From Vibrio harveyi NBRC 15634 = ATCC 14126 = KCTC 12724 (GTDB taxonomy: Bacteria > Pseudomonadota > Gammaproteobacteria > Enterobacterales > Vibrionaceae): a DNA stretch of 64,000 nt. The position numbers were made by a program, and so were the translations under genes. Under the pieces are notes generated by a model. That model was given only the letters and a program-made list of their open reading frames with translations, was not told the DNA's origin and did no database searches. The DNA is taken from contig NZ_BCUF01000024.1 of NCBI RefSeq assembly GCF_001591145.1, forward strand, positions 1-64,000. Reading direction: 5' to 3'. Below, piece after piece: positions 15,911 through 24,912 of the stretch (positions within the stretch are counted from its first letter, which is position 1; every line of letters begins with the position of its first letter).

Positions 15911-18583
15911 TTACTTCAACGCGTTTATCGCTACACCTGTTTGGTAAAGGATTTGCGTAGCTGCAGTCCAAGTGCTTAATGCATCGCGGTAGTCAGTATC
16001 GATTGGCACAACAATCGTATCGCCAGCTTTTAACTGTTCGTGATTGTTACCAAACCAGTATCCTGATGTTGGTTTGTAAACCGAACCATCTGCGCGCACA
16101 ACGAAGATACGGTCTTCATCCGCTTGTTTTTTCGCACCACCGGCTTTGTTCAAGTAATCGTCTACATCTAACTTGTTATCCAATAGGTATGTAATTGGAA
16201 CTTGAACTTCACCCATGATCGAAACCGTGTTTCGGAAGGTCGGTACAAATAAGAAGTCACCGTCTTCTAACATAAAGTCCGCAGAACGCTCGTCTTTAAG
16301 GATACGATTAAGCTGTACGACCATACGACCAAGCGCTTTGCTGCGACTTGCTTCTTCAACAAACTTCAGTGTTTTGTCGGGATCTGAAATAACCGAGCCC
16401 ATATTGCTGTCTGCGCGGAAGGTTTTCTTCGCAGTTTCTGCTCGCATATCTGCAGCATATTGGTTTAGTAGCTTTTGCTCTTGAAGGCGCAAAGCCTCAC
16501 GAGTAAAGATAGCCCCTTGCGGATGTGCGAATTCGGTTAAACCACCAGCACGCTCTAACAGTTCACCTAAGGTCTCGCCCTGACGGACGGTGTAAGTACC
16601 CGGGAAGCGAACTTCACCTTGCAGTGTTACCGTGCTTTGCAGTTTGACGTTTGGCTTCTCAAGAATATTCAAACGGTCTCTACCAACAATAATGGCATCG
16701 TCAGCCGTGCTGCCCTTAATCGCTTGGCGCAAATCAATTCGCTCAACATCAATAGAAGCGCGCTCATCTTTACTGTTAATTACCGTACGAGCTAACTCGG
16801 CGTTGATGGTGAAGGCGTTATAAGTCAAACCACCTGCAGCTTCAATCAAGGTAGAAATCGTCATACGGGGAGTAATTGGGTAACGCCCAGGGTGTTTTAC
16901 CTCACCGAAGACTTCGGCAATTTGTGGAGCCAAACCCAAACGCGACTGCTGTTGAAGTTGGAGCAGCACAGGTGCAAGCAAAGTGCGACGCGTATTTTGC
17001 TTTAATGCTTCAAAATCGTCTTTAGTGATTTCTTTGCCACGGAACACGATCTTTGGTTGCTTTGAATCTTTTTCTACTGGAGTGGCAGAAGACACCGCCA
17101 CTGATGAGCTCATGACTTCTTGCTCTTTCAATTGCTCTTGCTGTGCTTGAAGTTGAGCTTGCTCTAAGGTTTTCGCTTTGGTAACTGTCTCTTGATCCGC
17201 TAATGTATCCAAATCTTCGTTATTGAAGCGGTTAAACACTAAGACTCGATCGCGAGAGTTCAGCTTCAAGTTATCTTTACTCGTTGGAGAAAGAATCGCG
17301 TTAGCAAGATTGACCTGATAAACCTCGATATCGCGTTGAGGGTTAATCTCACGCACAACAATGGCATAGCTTACATCTGCAGTAGAATTAAATGAGGTAT
17401 CAACGGATTGGAATAAATCTGCGATTCGCAGCCCGCTCTTCCACTCTATAAAGCCCGGATGACGAACATCACCTTCAATTTGTACGTAACGGGTCAGCTC
17501 TTCATTTTTCTTGAGCACATTAACCGCATCACCATCTTTGACTTTAGTTTGTTGGTCATGTGACTGGCTAAAGTTCAGTGTTAATGCATCGCGAGCACCT
17601 TTTGCGGCGTAACGCTTCACTTCGATTTGGTCGCTATAAGCGTTAGCCGTAAAACCACCCGCCATTTGAATCGCTTGCTTATAAGTTTCACCTGGTTTGA
17701 TTTCATAGATTGCAGGACGGTTTACTTCACCATCAATCGAAATCGTGTTACCCAATGCACCGATGAAGACCACGTCCCCTGGTAACAAGCGGATGTCGTT
17801 ACGCGCATCACCTTTAAGTAACAGGTCGTACATATCCAGTTTACTAATTACCTGACCATTGCGCTTAAGTTGCACGTTACGAAGGGCGCCACTCTCACTA
17901 AAGCCACCGCTATAGTAAATCGCTTGAGAGATCGTAGTTAGGGCGCTCACCGTGTAAGCGCCAGGCTTGTAGGCATCACCCATAACAAAAACTTGCATGG
18001 TGCGCATTTCGCCCAATGAAATATCACTACGAACTCCGATCATTTGCTCTTTTACACGCTGATTTAGAGAATCACGCACGTCAGGGAATGTCATCCCTGC
18101 CACTTGAACAGGACCAAGAGAGGGGAAATTAATGATGCCAGCGCGATTAACGCGAAGGCGATGAGTCGTATTCTCTTTACCAAAAAGTTGGATAACGATT
18201 TCATCACCAGCCCCTACCGTGTAGTCAGCCGGAACAGGCACGTCACTGATTGGCGCAAACGTCGTCGGTGAACCTGCAAACAAATCTAAGCCAAAACGTT
18301 TTAGACCTTGTTCGTTCTTTTTTGAGTCTTTGACTTTTGCTCCCGCCGCGCTGCTTGTGACCGGACGTTGTTCAATCACTTGAGGATTTTGGTAACTACT
18401 TGGTTGAGTTGAAGTACCGGATGGAACAGATACACCGTATTTTTTTGCCAATGCTTGTTGCTGATCTTTTGGCAAATTTTGGAACATCTGAATTTGTTCT
18501 GGGGTTGGAGTCTGTGCCTGAGTAAGTGGCGTAAATAGGCTTGCCAGAATGCAAGCGCATATCGAGAAATATCCTTTGAGCAT
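15911..18583 (-). CDS. wbfF: Large Wza-type polysaccharide export protein with multiple SLBB domains
   Basis: Outer-membrane export protein of 890 aa, more than twice the length of E. coli Wza. A signal peptide covers about residues 1-23 (ending LTQAQ) and no clear lipobox follows, so it is probably not a lipoprotein, unlike Wza. A poly-export domain begins near 118 (PADYTVGAGDEIVIQLFGKE). It is followed by repeated SLBB beta-grasp units recognisable from VxVxGxVxxPGxY-type strings such as VFVMGDAYKPGAYTV, VQIEGDVRHPGFIEW, AEVFGEVKHPGRYPI, VTLQGEVRFPGTYTV and VSIMGEVQVPITYLL. A Gln/Glu-rich segment near 470-500 may be a spacer or coiled coil. It matches the WbfF/OtnA family of vibrio capsule loci. 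Confidence 0.92.
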   Translation of the reverse strand: MLKGYFSICACILASLFTPLTQAQTPTPEQIQMFQNLPKDQQQALAKKYGVSVPSGTSTQPSSYQNPQVIEQRPVTSSAAGAKVKDSKKNEQGLKRFGLDLFAGSPTTFAPISDVPVPADYTVGAGDEIVIQLFGKENTTHRLRVNRAGIINFPSLGPVQVAGMTFPDVRDSLNQRVKEQMIGVRSDISLGEMRTMQVFVMGDAYKPGAYTVSALTTISQAIYYSGGFSESGALRNVQLKRNGQVISKLDMYDLLLKGDARNDIRLLPGDVVFIGALGNTISIDGEVNRPAIYEIKPGETYKQAIQMAGGFTANAYSDQIEVKRYAAKGARDALTLNFSQSHDQQTKVKDGDAVNVLKKNEELTRYVQIEGDVRHPGFIEWKSGLRIADLFQSVDTSFNSTADVSYAIVVREINPQRDIEVYQVNLANAILSPTSKDNLKLNSRDRVLVFNRFNNEDLDTLADQETVTKAKTLEQAQLQAQQEQLKEQEVMSSSVAVSSATPVEKDSKQPKIVFRGKEITKDDFEALKQNTRRTLLAPVLLQLQQQSRLGLAPQIAEVFGEVKHPGRYPITPRMTISTLIEAAGGLTYNAFTINAELARTVINSKDERASIDVERIDLRQAIKGSTADDAIIVGRDRLNILEKPNVKLQSTVTLQGEVRFPGTYTVRQGETLGELLERAGGLTEFAHPQGAIFTREALRLQEQKLLNQYAADMRAETAKKTFRADSNMGSVISDPDKTLKFVEEASRSKALGRMVVQLNRILKDERSADFMLEDGDFLFVPTFRNTVSIMGEVQVPITYLLDNKLDVDDYLNKAGGAKKQADEDRIFVVRADGSVYKPTSGYWFGNNHEQLKAGDTIVVPIDTDYRDALSTWTAATQILYQTGVAINALK

Positions 18584-18649
18584 GATAATTCGCTATTTAA
18601 AGTCAGAAGTTAAAAATCCTAGCCACAAAACTAGGCGCTAGGTCCTTAA

Positions 18650-19162
18650 TTAAAATCGGTGTTGAAAGCCAAGAGTAAGTGCATTCAAGCGAACCTGATC
18701 TTCAGATGTGCTGTCAACAAACTCAAAGACAACCGCATTCTGCTTGTCCAAAGCGTAATGCATCCCCAAACCAAAGCTAAAGCCTTGATCTTTATTTGAG
18801 CCTACATTTTGTTGGTCAATCTGAACACTCGAATAACCAGCAAGCCCGTAAAGAGCAACACGTTCGGATACGGGCATATTCAATTTGACAAAACCACTTG
18901 CGAGACTGTCTACTGCCAGTCCGTTGTCTCGCTGTACAGAAGTTCCGTAACGCGCTTCAAAAGCAAGGTAATCATTGAAGAAGTAACCAGCTTGCGCTTG
19001 AAGAAGGAAAGGGTTTCCCTCTGTTACTGAAGAAGAATAATGAGATTCGGCGTTAGAGTAACTGACTAACGCACCAGCATAAAAATCTGCTGAGGCAGAA
19101 AATGAGCACAAGCCTAAGCTGATTGCACTCAACGCCCCTAGCCATGGTCGTTTATTAATCAC
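18650..19162 (-). CDS. Small outer-membrane beta-barrel protein
   Basis: Predicted 170-aa outer-membrane protein. A signal peptide ends near residue 25 (CSFSASA), and the mature part alternates polar and aromatic residues as in an eight-stranded OmpA/OmpX-like barrel, ending in QHRF with the C-terminal Phe typical of barrel proteins. The start is GTG with AAGGA 8 nt upstream. It is the first gene after the JUMPstart/ops element and lies 66 bp before the exporter gene. A role as a capsule export or surface-attachment helper is suggested only by position. The function is not established. Confidence 0.82.
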   Translation of the reverse strand: MINKRPWLGALSAISLGLCSFSASADFYAGALVSYSNAESHYSSSVTEGNPFLLQAQAGYFFNDYLAFEARYGTSVQRDNGLAVDSLASGFVKLNMPVSERVALYGLAGYSSVQIDQQNVGSNKDQGFSFGLGMHYALDKQNAVVFEFVDSTSEDQVRLNALTLGFQHRF

Positions 19163-19258
19163 GGAAGTGTTCCTTGGGTGTCGACTGACCGCTACACATT
19201 ATGAATGACGCGCGCAGTGAATGTCTGTTAACTTTTGTCAATTTCGTTTGTGCGTTTC

Positions 19259-19295
19259 CACGCTACCGCCCGGCGGCATTACGCGTTAGCCACTG
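19259..19295 (-). promoter_or_regulatory. JUMPstart element with ops site (RfaH recruitment)
   Basis: On the minus strand the segment starts with CAGTGGCT and ends with the ops core GGCGGTAGCGTG (19270-19259). Spacing and both ends match the enterobacterial JUMPstart, in which the ops core pauses RNA polymerase and recruits RfaH to suppress termination over long polysaccharide operons. It lies 97 bp upstream of the beta-barrel gene start and points into the 14-kb leftward operon. Confidence 0.9.
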
Positions 19296-19441
19296 TTCGC
19301 TGATTCCCGATCCATTCGGTTTATTGATATAACTATTCTTTTTTAAGCCTCACTTTTGCGACTAGCCGTCCAAAAAACAGTCTTGATAAACGCCACACAA
19401 AAGCTGGCAAATTATGCATTGATTAGCGCAAAACGGCAAGA

Positions 19442-19449
19442 GGGGGGGG
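19442..19449. repeat. Homopolymeric G8 tract
   Basis: Eight consecutive G residues in the middle of the long divergent control region of an otherwise AT-rich neighbourhood. Such tracts can change length by slippage; whether this one affects either promoter cannot be read from one sequence. Confidence 0.6.
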
Positions 19450-19699
19450 ACTTCTAAGAGTTCTGTTTATGGCTATCAAATTCTCATGGATGAGAAAAGC
19501 ATTGGCTGTCAGCGACTTAAAACAAGATATAACGAGAGTTGCTTTAAATTAAAATCGTGAACGTTTGCATGAACTCTGAAGTGACTTCAACTTAAGTAGT
19601 AGAATACGCATTTTTATTAAATACGATAATTACACATAAGCAATCCTCTATTCTCCCACGATCTTTCTTTAGCGTTAGGTAAATTCGCATAGGAAACTA

Positions 19700-19729
19700 T
19701 TTACATGCTGATTGTTTTTTAACTAAAAT
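19700..19729 (+). promoter_or_regulatory. Probable sigma70 promoter of gfcA
   Basis: TTTACA at 19700-19705 and TAAAAT at 19724-19729 are each one base from consensus and separated by 18 bp. Transcription from about 19736 would leave a 60-nt leader before the gfcA ATG. Confidence 0.5.
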
Positions 19730-19795
19730 GAGAGATGGTGTGTGATAAACAGACCAAACATCGATGTTTTAAAATCTGAAATACAAGGATTAATA

Positions 19796-20014
19796 ATGAA
19801 GAACACAGCTCTAGCTATTCTTATGGCTCTAAGCGCATCAACTGCATTTGCAGCGACTGAAGCTGGTACTACTGGTACAGCAGCAGCATCTGCAACTGGC
19901 ACAACTGCAGTAGCAGTAGGTGCAGCAGCAGCAGTAACTGTAGTAGCAGTTGCAGCGTCAGATAGCGATTCAACTTCTACGTCTACTTCTACTTCTACTT
20001 CAGTAACTAAATAA
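19796..20014 (+). CDS. gfcA: GfcA/YjbE-like small Thr/Ser/Ala-rich secreted protein
   Basis: Small exported protein of 72 aa. A signal peptide covers about residues 1-20 (ending ASTAFA). The mature part is low-complexity Ala/Thr/Gly/Val and finishes with an alternating Ser-Thr run encoded by a TCTACT-type repeat. AAGGA lies 6 nt before the ATG at 19796; the frame extends upstream to 19742 without support. Position and composition match GfcA/YjbE, first gene of the group 4 capsule accessory operon of E. coli. Its molecular role is unknown. A strong hairpin after it suggests that it is made in excess of the genes downstream. Confidence 0.75.
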   Translation: MKNTALAILMALSASTAFAATEAGTTGTAAASATGTTAVAVGAAAAVTVVAVAASDSDSTSTSTSTSTSVTK

Positions 20015-20041
20015 TTATTTTAGTTTTGTAGATATGGAAAC

Positions 20042-20072
20042 AATCGCCCTGATCTATTCAGGGCGATTTTAT
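20042..20072 (+). terminator. Terminator/attenuator between gfcA and gfcB
   Basis: AATCGCCCTGA (20042-20052) pairs perfectly with TCAGGGCGATT (20058-20068) around a 5-nt loop and runs into TTATTT. It lies between the first and second genes of the operon, so it probably lowers expression of gfcBCD relative to gfcA. Confidence 0.85.
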
Positions 20073-20088
20073 TTGTAATGAGGGAATG

Positions 20089-20763
20089 ATGAACACCTTT
20101 CTATCGCTAAAATGGATGCGCTTACTTATTGCCCTACCTTTACTGAGCTCAATCTTCGGCTGTACACAAAAATTTAATGACGTATCCGCGACAGTCCAAG
20201 AAGCTTATGGCAACTACATCGATGTCGAGCTAACGCCAGAAGAAGTTGAAGCGGTTCCTTATGCTAGTGCTTACTTAAAAATTGGTGACCAAAAACAGGT
20301 CTTCGTAGTGTTGGCCTTTGCTGAGCAAAACCCATTAACTGGCAATACCCAATTAAAGTGGGTAAGTGCGGACAAGGCAATGGTGATAACAGAGAACGGT
20401 CATATTGTTAAAACTATTGGCTTGCAAACCACCAATCTAGCAGGCATTTATGGCAACGTTCCTGCCTACTCAGCACCCTCTGTACAATATTCTCTTTCTT
20501 ACGATTGGTCTGACAAATACCGTTATGGGTTCCCGGCTAAAGTCCAACGTTCTCGTCAAGGTAAAGAAACCGTCATAACCCCTATTTCATCTATCTCTAC
20601 TGATGTTTATACAGAGGTTGTAACGTTTACCAGCTTAGAAAAAAGTGTAGAGAACCAATACTGGGTAAACGGTAAAGGAGAAGTAGTGAAAACACGCCAA
20701 CACTTAGGTCCAAACATGGTGCCTGTTGAATTGACGATTCTGAAAGGGTACAGCAAATCATGA
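20089..20763 (+). CDS. gfcB: YjbF/GfcB-family lipoprotein
   Basis: Predicted lipoprotein of 224 aa needed for group 4-type capsule assembly. The signal sequence ends with SSIFGC, giving an acylated Cys at residue 25. The rest is a soluble periplasmic domain of the YjbF/GfcB family. Two consecutive ATG codons occur (20086, 20089); GAGGG at 20080-20084 is too close to the first, so 20089 is chosen. The stop overlaps the ATG of gfcC by 4 bp. In vibrio capsule loci the gene is usually called wbfD. The biochemical role is not known. Confidence 0.85.
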   Translation: MNTFLSLKWMRLLIALPLLSSIFGCTQKFNDVSATVQEAYGNYIDVELTPEEVEAVPYASAYLKIGDQKQVFVVLAFAEQNPLTGNTQLKWVSADKAMVITENGHIVKTIGLQTTNLAGIYGNVPAYSAPSVQYSLSYDWSDKYRYGFPAKVQRSRQGKETVITPISSISTDVYTEVVTFTSLEKSVENQYWVNGKGEVVKTRQHLGPNMVPVELTILKGYSKS

Positions 20764-21518
20764 ATAAGCGACCGCTATCTTTATTAAGCCTAAGTTTAAC
20801 GGCAACGATTCTGGCGACACCTACTACCGTTCAAGCTCAAAATCCCCCCTCTTCACCGCTTAGTGTTGAACTTGTCGGAACGGGCAAAGCATTGCAGTTC
20901 CAACAAGCGGCACGATTAGAGAGCCTACTTAAGCATGCACAAGAACAACAAGTCACCCTGCAATACCCTTTAGCTGTGACTCTATTTGATAATTCCGAAA
21001 CAGCAGTGCAAGAAAGTACTGCCTTAAAGAATTCGGTGTTGAACCAAATGATTCAACATAATTTGGTTGCACACCCATTTTACAAGTTTATCCAACAAAA
21101 CCAGTTTGCACCTCGCGTGCTGTCGGCCATTGATGTTGATCGCATCCGTCTGGATAAATTTGATAACCCTCTTTTACAAGGTCAACTTGCGTTAAGTGCA
21201 CCAAAACGCAAAGAGAAAGTGTTGTATGTGGGTAACTTAGAAAAAGTCTACGCAGTAAACCAAGCGGGTATCGCTCTGCATGAACAGGTCGATAATCTAC
21301 GTTCAGGTGATATTGGTGAGCTCGCCTATCCGCCAATTCTAGTTTACCCGGATGGCAAGGTCGTTCATCCTCACCATGGCAGTTGGTTAACCACTCAATA
21401 TTACTTGCCGCCACTTACCATTGTGTATATCCCATTTGATGAGTTCGAAAAATCACAAATGGATAAAGACATTGTCGCTCTGCTTGCACAACGTAAACCA
21501 ACCTCATCGAAGAACTAA
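20760..21518 (+). CDS. gfcC: Capsule biosynthesis protein GfcC
   Basis: Periplasmic protein of 252 aa. The signal peptide ends near residue 26 (TTVQAQ). The mature protein resembles GfcC/YjbG, whose fold contains beta-grasp domains related to those of Wza. It is translationally coupled to gfcB (ATGA overlap) and ends 2 bp before gfcD starts. The neighbouring Wza-type exporter also carries beta-grasp SLBB units, so a helper role in export is reasonable. The usual vibrio name is wbfC. Confidence 0.87.
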   Translation: MNKRPLSLLSLSLTATILATPTTVQAQNPPSSPLSVELVGTGKALQFQQAARLESLLKHAQEQQVTLQYPLAVTLFDNSETAVQESTALKNSVLNQMIQHNLVAHPFYKFIQQNQFAPRVLSAIDVDRIRLDKFDNPLLQGQLALSAPKRKEKVLYVGNLEKVYAVNQAGIALHEQVDNLRSGDIGELAYPPILVYPDGKVVHPHHGSWLTTQYYLPPLTIVYIPFDEFEKSQMDKDIVALLAQRKPTSSKN

Positions 21519-21520
21519 AC

Positions 21521-23719
21521 ATGAACCTGATCAGAACCAGTTTATCCCTTTCTTTAATTGGTCCAGCGTTGGTGTGGGCTCAAGACATGCCTTTTGAAGT
21601 GCCGCCATTGCAACCATCACAAATGGACTTTGGTGGGGTCGGCTTAATGCAGATGCCAACCGGTCGTATGGCGCCTGAAGGCGAGTTTAACTTTGCTGTT
21701 ACTGGCAGCGATGAGTACCTTTTCTATAATGTCACACTGCAAGTCATGCCCTGGTTAGAAACGACGATTCGCTACACCATGGTGAATGATCTTTTCTATA
21801 GTAGCGATCCAAGCTTCTCGGGTGATACCAAATACACTGACAAAGGCATCGATTTTAAAGTTCGACTTTTGCAAGAGTCAGAATACTTACCAGAGCTGTC
21901 TGTTGGTATTCGTGACTTTGCAGGCACCGGTCTTTTTGATGGTGAGTTTGTTGCAGCAACTAAACGTTACTCTAACCCAAACCTAGGTACCTTTGATTTC
22001 ACTTTAGGTATGGGCTGGGGCTACTTAGGTACGCGCGACAACATCAGCAACCCAGCTTGTAAGCTGTCCGATAGTTTCTGTGAACGCCCTTCAGACTTTA
22101 AAGGTAATGGCGGTAGTGTGGATTTTGAACGCTGGTTCAAAGGTCCAGCAGCACTCTTTGGCGGTGTCGAGTATCAAACTTTGCATGCCCCGCTACGATT
22201 TAAGCTTGAATACGACAGCAACGATTACAGCGAAGATTTCCCTGTAGTACGTGGTGGTGTAGACATGACGCCTCATACGCCTTGGAACTTTGGTGTTCTG
22301 TATCGTTTAGGGCATATGGCAGATTTGCGCTTGAGCTACGAGCGAGGCGATACGTTAGTTGCAGGCGTAAGCCTTTACACAAACTTCAATGATATGCCGT
22401 CTTTCTGGCGTGATACACCAACGCCAGAAGTTGAAGACAAGCAACCAGAGCAACTGTCTGATGTAGATTGGGAACGTGTTACTGAGGAGCTGGATAAAAT
22501 TGCTGGCTACCAAAATACCCAACTCTATGTTGAAGATAATACCGTTTCGGTTGTCGGCGAGCAGAAGAAGTATCGCGACCGCAACGAAGCTCATGAAAAA
22601 GCAGCGGCAGTCCTTTACAACGAAATGCCAGACAACATTGATACCTTTACTATCAATGAACGCAGTCGTGGTCTGATCGGCGATCAAACGGTTATCTCCA
22701 AAGAGAAATACCGTGACTTTGCAGAAGTTAACTACATCAATCCAAATATCGAAGATGCAACATCAACCTCAAACGATAAACCGCAAGGTGAGCCTGCTTA
22801 CGACGGTTTTGAGCGCTTTGATTGGGGCTTCTCACCAAAACTGGCTCAGACCTTAGGCAACCCAGAAGAGTTCTATCTGTTCAGTGTCGGTTTAAGTGGC
22901 AGCGCCTCTTACTGGCTGACAGATAACCTAGAAATTGGTGGCTCGCTATACTGGGATTGGTATAACAACTACGATAAGTTTAACTACGTCACCCCACCAG
23001 ACGGCACTTCGATTCCTCGTGTACGTACCATGTTCCGTGCCTATCAAAATGAACACGCGGTAACCATGTCCAACCTACAGTTAACTTGGTTCCAAGAGTA
23101 CTCAGATACCATGGACCAGCAGTTCTACGCTGGTTATCTAGAAAGTATGTTTGCGGGTGTGGGTACCGAATTCCTGTACCGACCGAAAGGCGCAAACTGG
23201 GCGATCGGTGCAGATGTAAACTTGATCTCTCAACGTGACCCACAAAGCTACTTCGGTGTATACGATGAGAAATGGCAATACGTTCCAGAATATGGACGTC
23301 CGTTTCAAGTTGTAGATAAAGGCTTTACTGGTTTTGTGTCTGGTTATTACTACCCTCAATGGGACTTCCTACAAGATTTGATGATTCAAGTTGATGTTGG
23401 TCAGTTCTTAGGTGGAGACATTGGCACACAAGTGAACGTGTCTAAACAGTTCAAGAGCGGTGTCATTGCCGGTGCATTCGCATCAATCAGTGATTTGTCG
23501 GCTGACGAATTCGGTGAAGGTAGCTTTACTAAAGGCTTCTACATTTCAATTCCATTCGACATCATGACAGTGAAACCAAGCAACAACCGCGCGTTCTTTA
23601 GCTGGCAACCACTGACTCGCGATGGCGGTCAGAAGCTAGGTCGTAAGTACAGCTTGATTGAACTTACTGATGAACGTAACCCTTGGTACCAGAGACCAAA
23701 CGCATCAAACGCTGAATAA
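21521..23719 (+). CDS. gfcD: YjbH/GfcD-family outer-membrane protein
   Basis: Predicted outer-membrane beta-barrel of 732 aa. The signal peptide ends near residue 20 (ALVWAQ), followed by the family N terminus PLQPSQMDFGGVGLMQMPTG. A first barrel runs to about residue 290, a charged periplasmic insertion with Glu/Asp-rich linkers lies at about 300-420, and a second barrel region continues to the end. YjbH/GfcD proteins take part in group 4 or exopolysaccharide secretion, possibly as an outer-membrane conduit; E. coli members are about 700 aa. It is the last gene of the gfcABCD-like operon and ends at a hairpin. No etp/etk phosphatase-kinase pair follows, unlike the E. coli operon. Confidence 0.88.
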   Translation: MNLIRTSLSLSLIGPALVWAQDMPFEVPPLQPSQMDFGGVGLMQMPTGRMAPEGEFNFAVTGSDEYLFYNVTLQVMPWLETTIRYTMVNDLFYSSDPSFSGDTKYTDKGIDFKVRLLQESEYLPELSVGIRDFAGTGLFDGEFVAATKRYSNPNLGTFDFTLGMGWGYLGTRDNISNPACKLSDSFCERPSDFKGNGGSVDFERWFKGPAALFGGVEYQTLHAPLRFKLEYDSNDYSEDFPVVRGGVDMTPHTPWNFGVLYRLGHMADLRLSYERGDTLVAGVSLYTNFNDMPSFWRDTPTPEVEDKQPEQLSDVDWERVTEELDKIAGYQNTQLYVEDNTVSVVGEQKKYRDRNEAHEKAAAVLYNEMPDNIDTFTINERSRGLIGDQTVISKEKYRDFAEVNYINPNIEDATSTSNDKPQGEPAYDGFERFDWGFSPKLAQTLGNPEEFYLFSVGLSGSASYWLTDNLEIGGSLYWDWYNNYDKFNYVTPPDGTSIPRVRTMFRAYQNEHAVTMSNLQLTWFQEYSDTMDQQFYAGYLESMFAGVGTEFLYRPKGANWAIGADVNLISQRDPQSYFGVYDEKWQYVPEYGRPFQVVDKGFTGFVSGYYYPQWDFLQDLMIQVDVGQFLGGDIGTQVNVSKQFKSGVIAGAFASISDLSADEFGEGSFTKGFYISIPFDIMTVKPSNNRAFFSWQPLTRDGGQKLGRKYSLIELTDERNPWYQRPNASNAE

Positions 23720-23730
23720 CAACACTATTT

Positions 23731-23753
23731 AAGGGAGCTTCGGCTCCCTTTTG
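23731..23753 (+). terminator. Terminator after gfcD
   Basis: AAGGGAGC, a TTCG tetraloop and GCTCCCTT are followed by TTTG, 12 bp past the gfcD stop. Confidence 0.88.
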
Positions 23754-23855
23754 TTTATACCCAAGCGCTCTATACCTTTCTTTTCCTTCCAATAGCGCTA
23801 ATTTCTGTTTCTTGCTAGAATTCCTGAGAAAATTTTAATCTATGGTGGAAGTCTT

Positions 23856-24797
23856 ATGATCATCGTAACTGGTGGTGCTGGCATGATCGGCAGCAACATT
23901 GTTAAAGCACTGAACGAAGCAGGTATTAACGATATTCTGGTTGTCGACAACCTAAAAAATGGCAAGAAGTTTAAAAACTTAGTTGATCTTGATATCACAG
24001 ATTACATGGATCGTGATGACTTCCTTACTCAAATCATGGCAGGTGACGACTTCGGCCCTATCGAAGCTATCTTCCATGAAGGCGCTTGTTCTGCGACAAC
24101 CGAGTGGGACGGCAAATACATGATGCTAAACAACTATGAGTACTCAAAAGAGTTGCTTCATTACTGTCTAGATCGTGAGATTCCATTCCTGTACGCGTCA
24201 TCAGCAGCAACATACGGTGAGACAGATACGTTTGTTGAAGAACGTGAATACGAAGGCGCACTTAATGTATACGGTTACTCAAAACAGCAATTTGATAACT
24301 ATGTGCGTCGCTTATGGCAAGATGCCCAAGAGCATGGTGAACAGCTTTCTCAAATCACTGGTTTCCGCTACTTCAATGTGTACGGTCCACGTGAAGATCA
24401 CAAAGGCAGCATGGCATCGGTAGCCTTCCACCTAAATAACCAAATCAATGCTGGTGAAAACCCTAAATTATTTGCAGGCAGCGAATCATTCAAACGCGAC
24501 TTCGTTTACGTTGGTGATGTGTGCAAAGTTAACCTTTGGTTCCTAGAAAATGGTGTTTCTGGCATCTTCAACTGCGGTACTGGTCGTGCAGAATCTTTTG
24601 AAGAAGTGGCAAAAGCAGTGGTCAAACACCACAACAAAGGTGAAATCCAAACCATTCCGTTCCCTGATCACCTAAAAGGCGCTTACCAAGAATTCACTCA
24701 AGCGGACCTAACTAAGCTTCGTGCAGCTGGTTGTGATGTAGAATTCAAAACGGTAGCTGAAGGTGTTGCTGAATACCTAGCGATTCAAAACCGTTAA
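23856..24797 (+). CDS. hldD: ADP-L-glycero-D-manno-heptose-6-epimerase
   Basis: Epimerises ADP-D-glycero- to ADP-L-glycero-manno-heptose for the LPS inner core. The 313-aa short-chain dehydrogenase shows [10 protein letters not shown] at residues 6-15 for NADP binding, SSAATYGE near 114 and the catalytic YGYSKQ near 139. GTGGAAG precedes the ATG. The gene (gmhD in vibrio papers) is the conserved left flank of the surface polysaccharide locus. It is followed by its own hairpin, so it is probably a single-gene unit. Confidence 0.97.
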   Translation: MIIVTGGAGMIGSNIVKALNEAGINDILVVDNLKNGKKFKNLVDLDITDYMDRDDFLTQIMAGDDFGPIEAIFHEGACSATTEWDGKYMMLNNYEYSKELLHYCLDREIPFLYASSAATYGETDTFVEEREYEGALNVYGYSKQQFDNYVRRLWQDAQEHGEQLSQITGFRYFNVYGPREDHKGSMASVAFHLNNQINAGENPKLFAGSESFKRDFVYVGDVCKVNLWFLENGVSGIFNCGTGRAESFEEVAKAVVKHHNKGEIQTIPFPDHLKGAYQEFTQADLTKLRAAGCDVEFKTVAEGVAEYLAIQNR

Positions 24798-24805
24798 TTC
24801 CCTTC

Positions 24806-24835
24806 AAAGGTGGTAGTTAACTCTCTACCACCTTT
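24806..24835 (+). terminator. Terminator after hldD
   Basis: AAAGGTGGTAG pairs with CTACCACCTTT around an 8-nt loop just past the hldD stop. The T tract after it is short. Confidence 0.65.
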
Positions 24836-24912
24836 ACTCTGATACGATTACTAGTATCATTTCTACAGACCCCCAATCGCCTTTCTTCAAAAATATAGGT
24901 ACTTAAAACTTC

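Larger units (their letters stand above)
19163..19795. other. Divergent control region between the capsule operon and gfc operon
   Basis: This 633-bp gene-free region carries the JUMPstart/ops element for the leftward transcript, a plausible plus-strand promoter at 19700-19729 for gfcA, and a G8 tract at 19442-19449. The remainder is AT-rich and no conserved small gene was found. Its length suggests several regulator sites. Confidence 0.7.

Noticed and set aside
19967..20005. Short tandem repeats at the end of gfcA as a CRISPR or minisatellite locus
   Set aside because: They are in-frame TCTACT-type codons for a Ser/Thr run of a small secreted protein, with no spacers.
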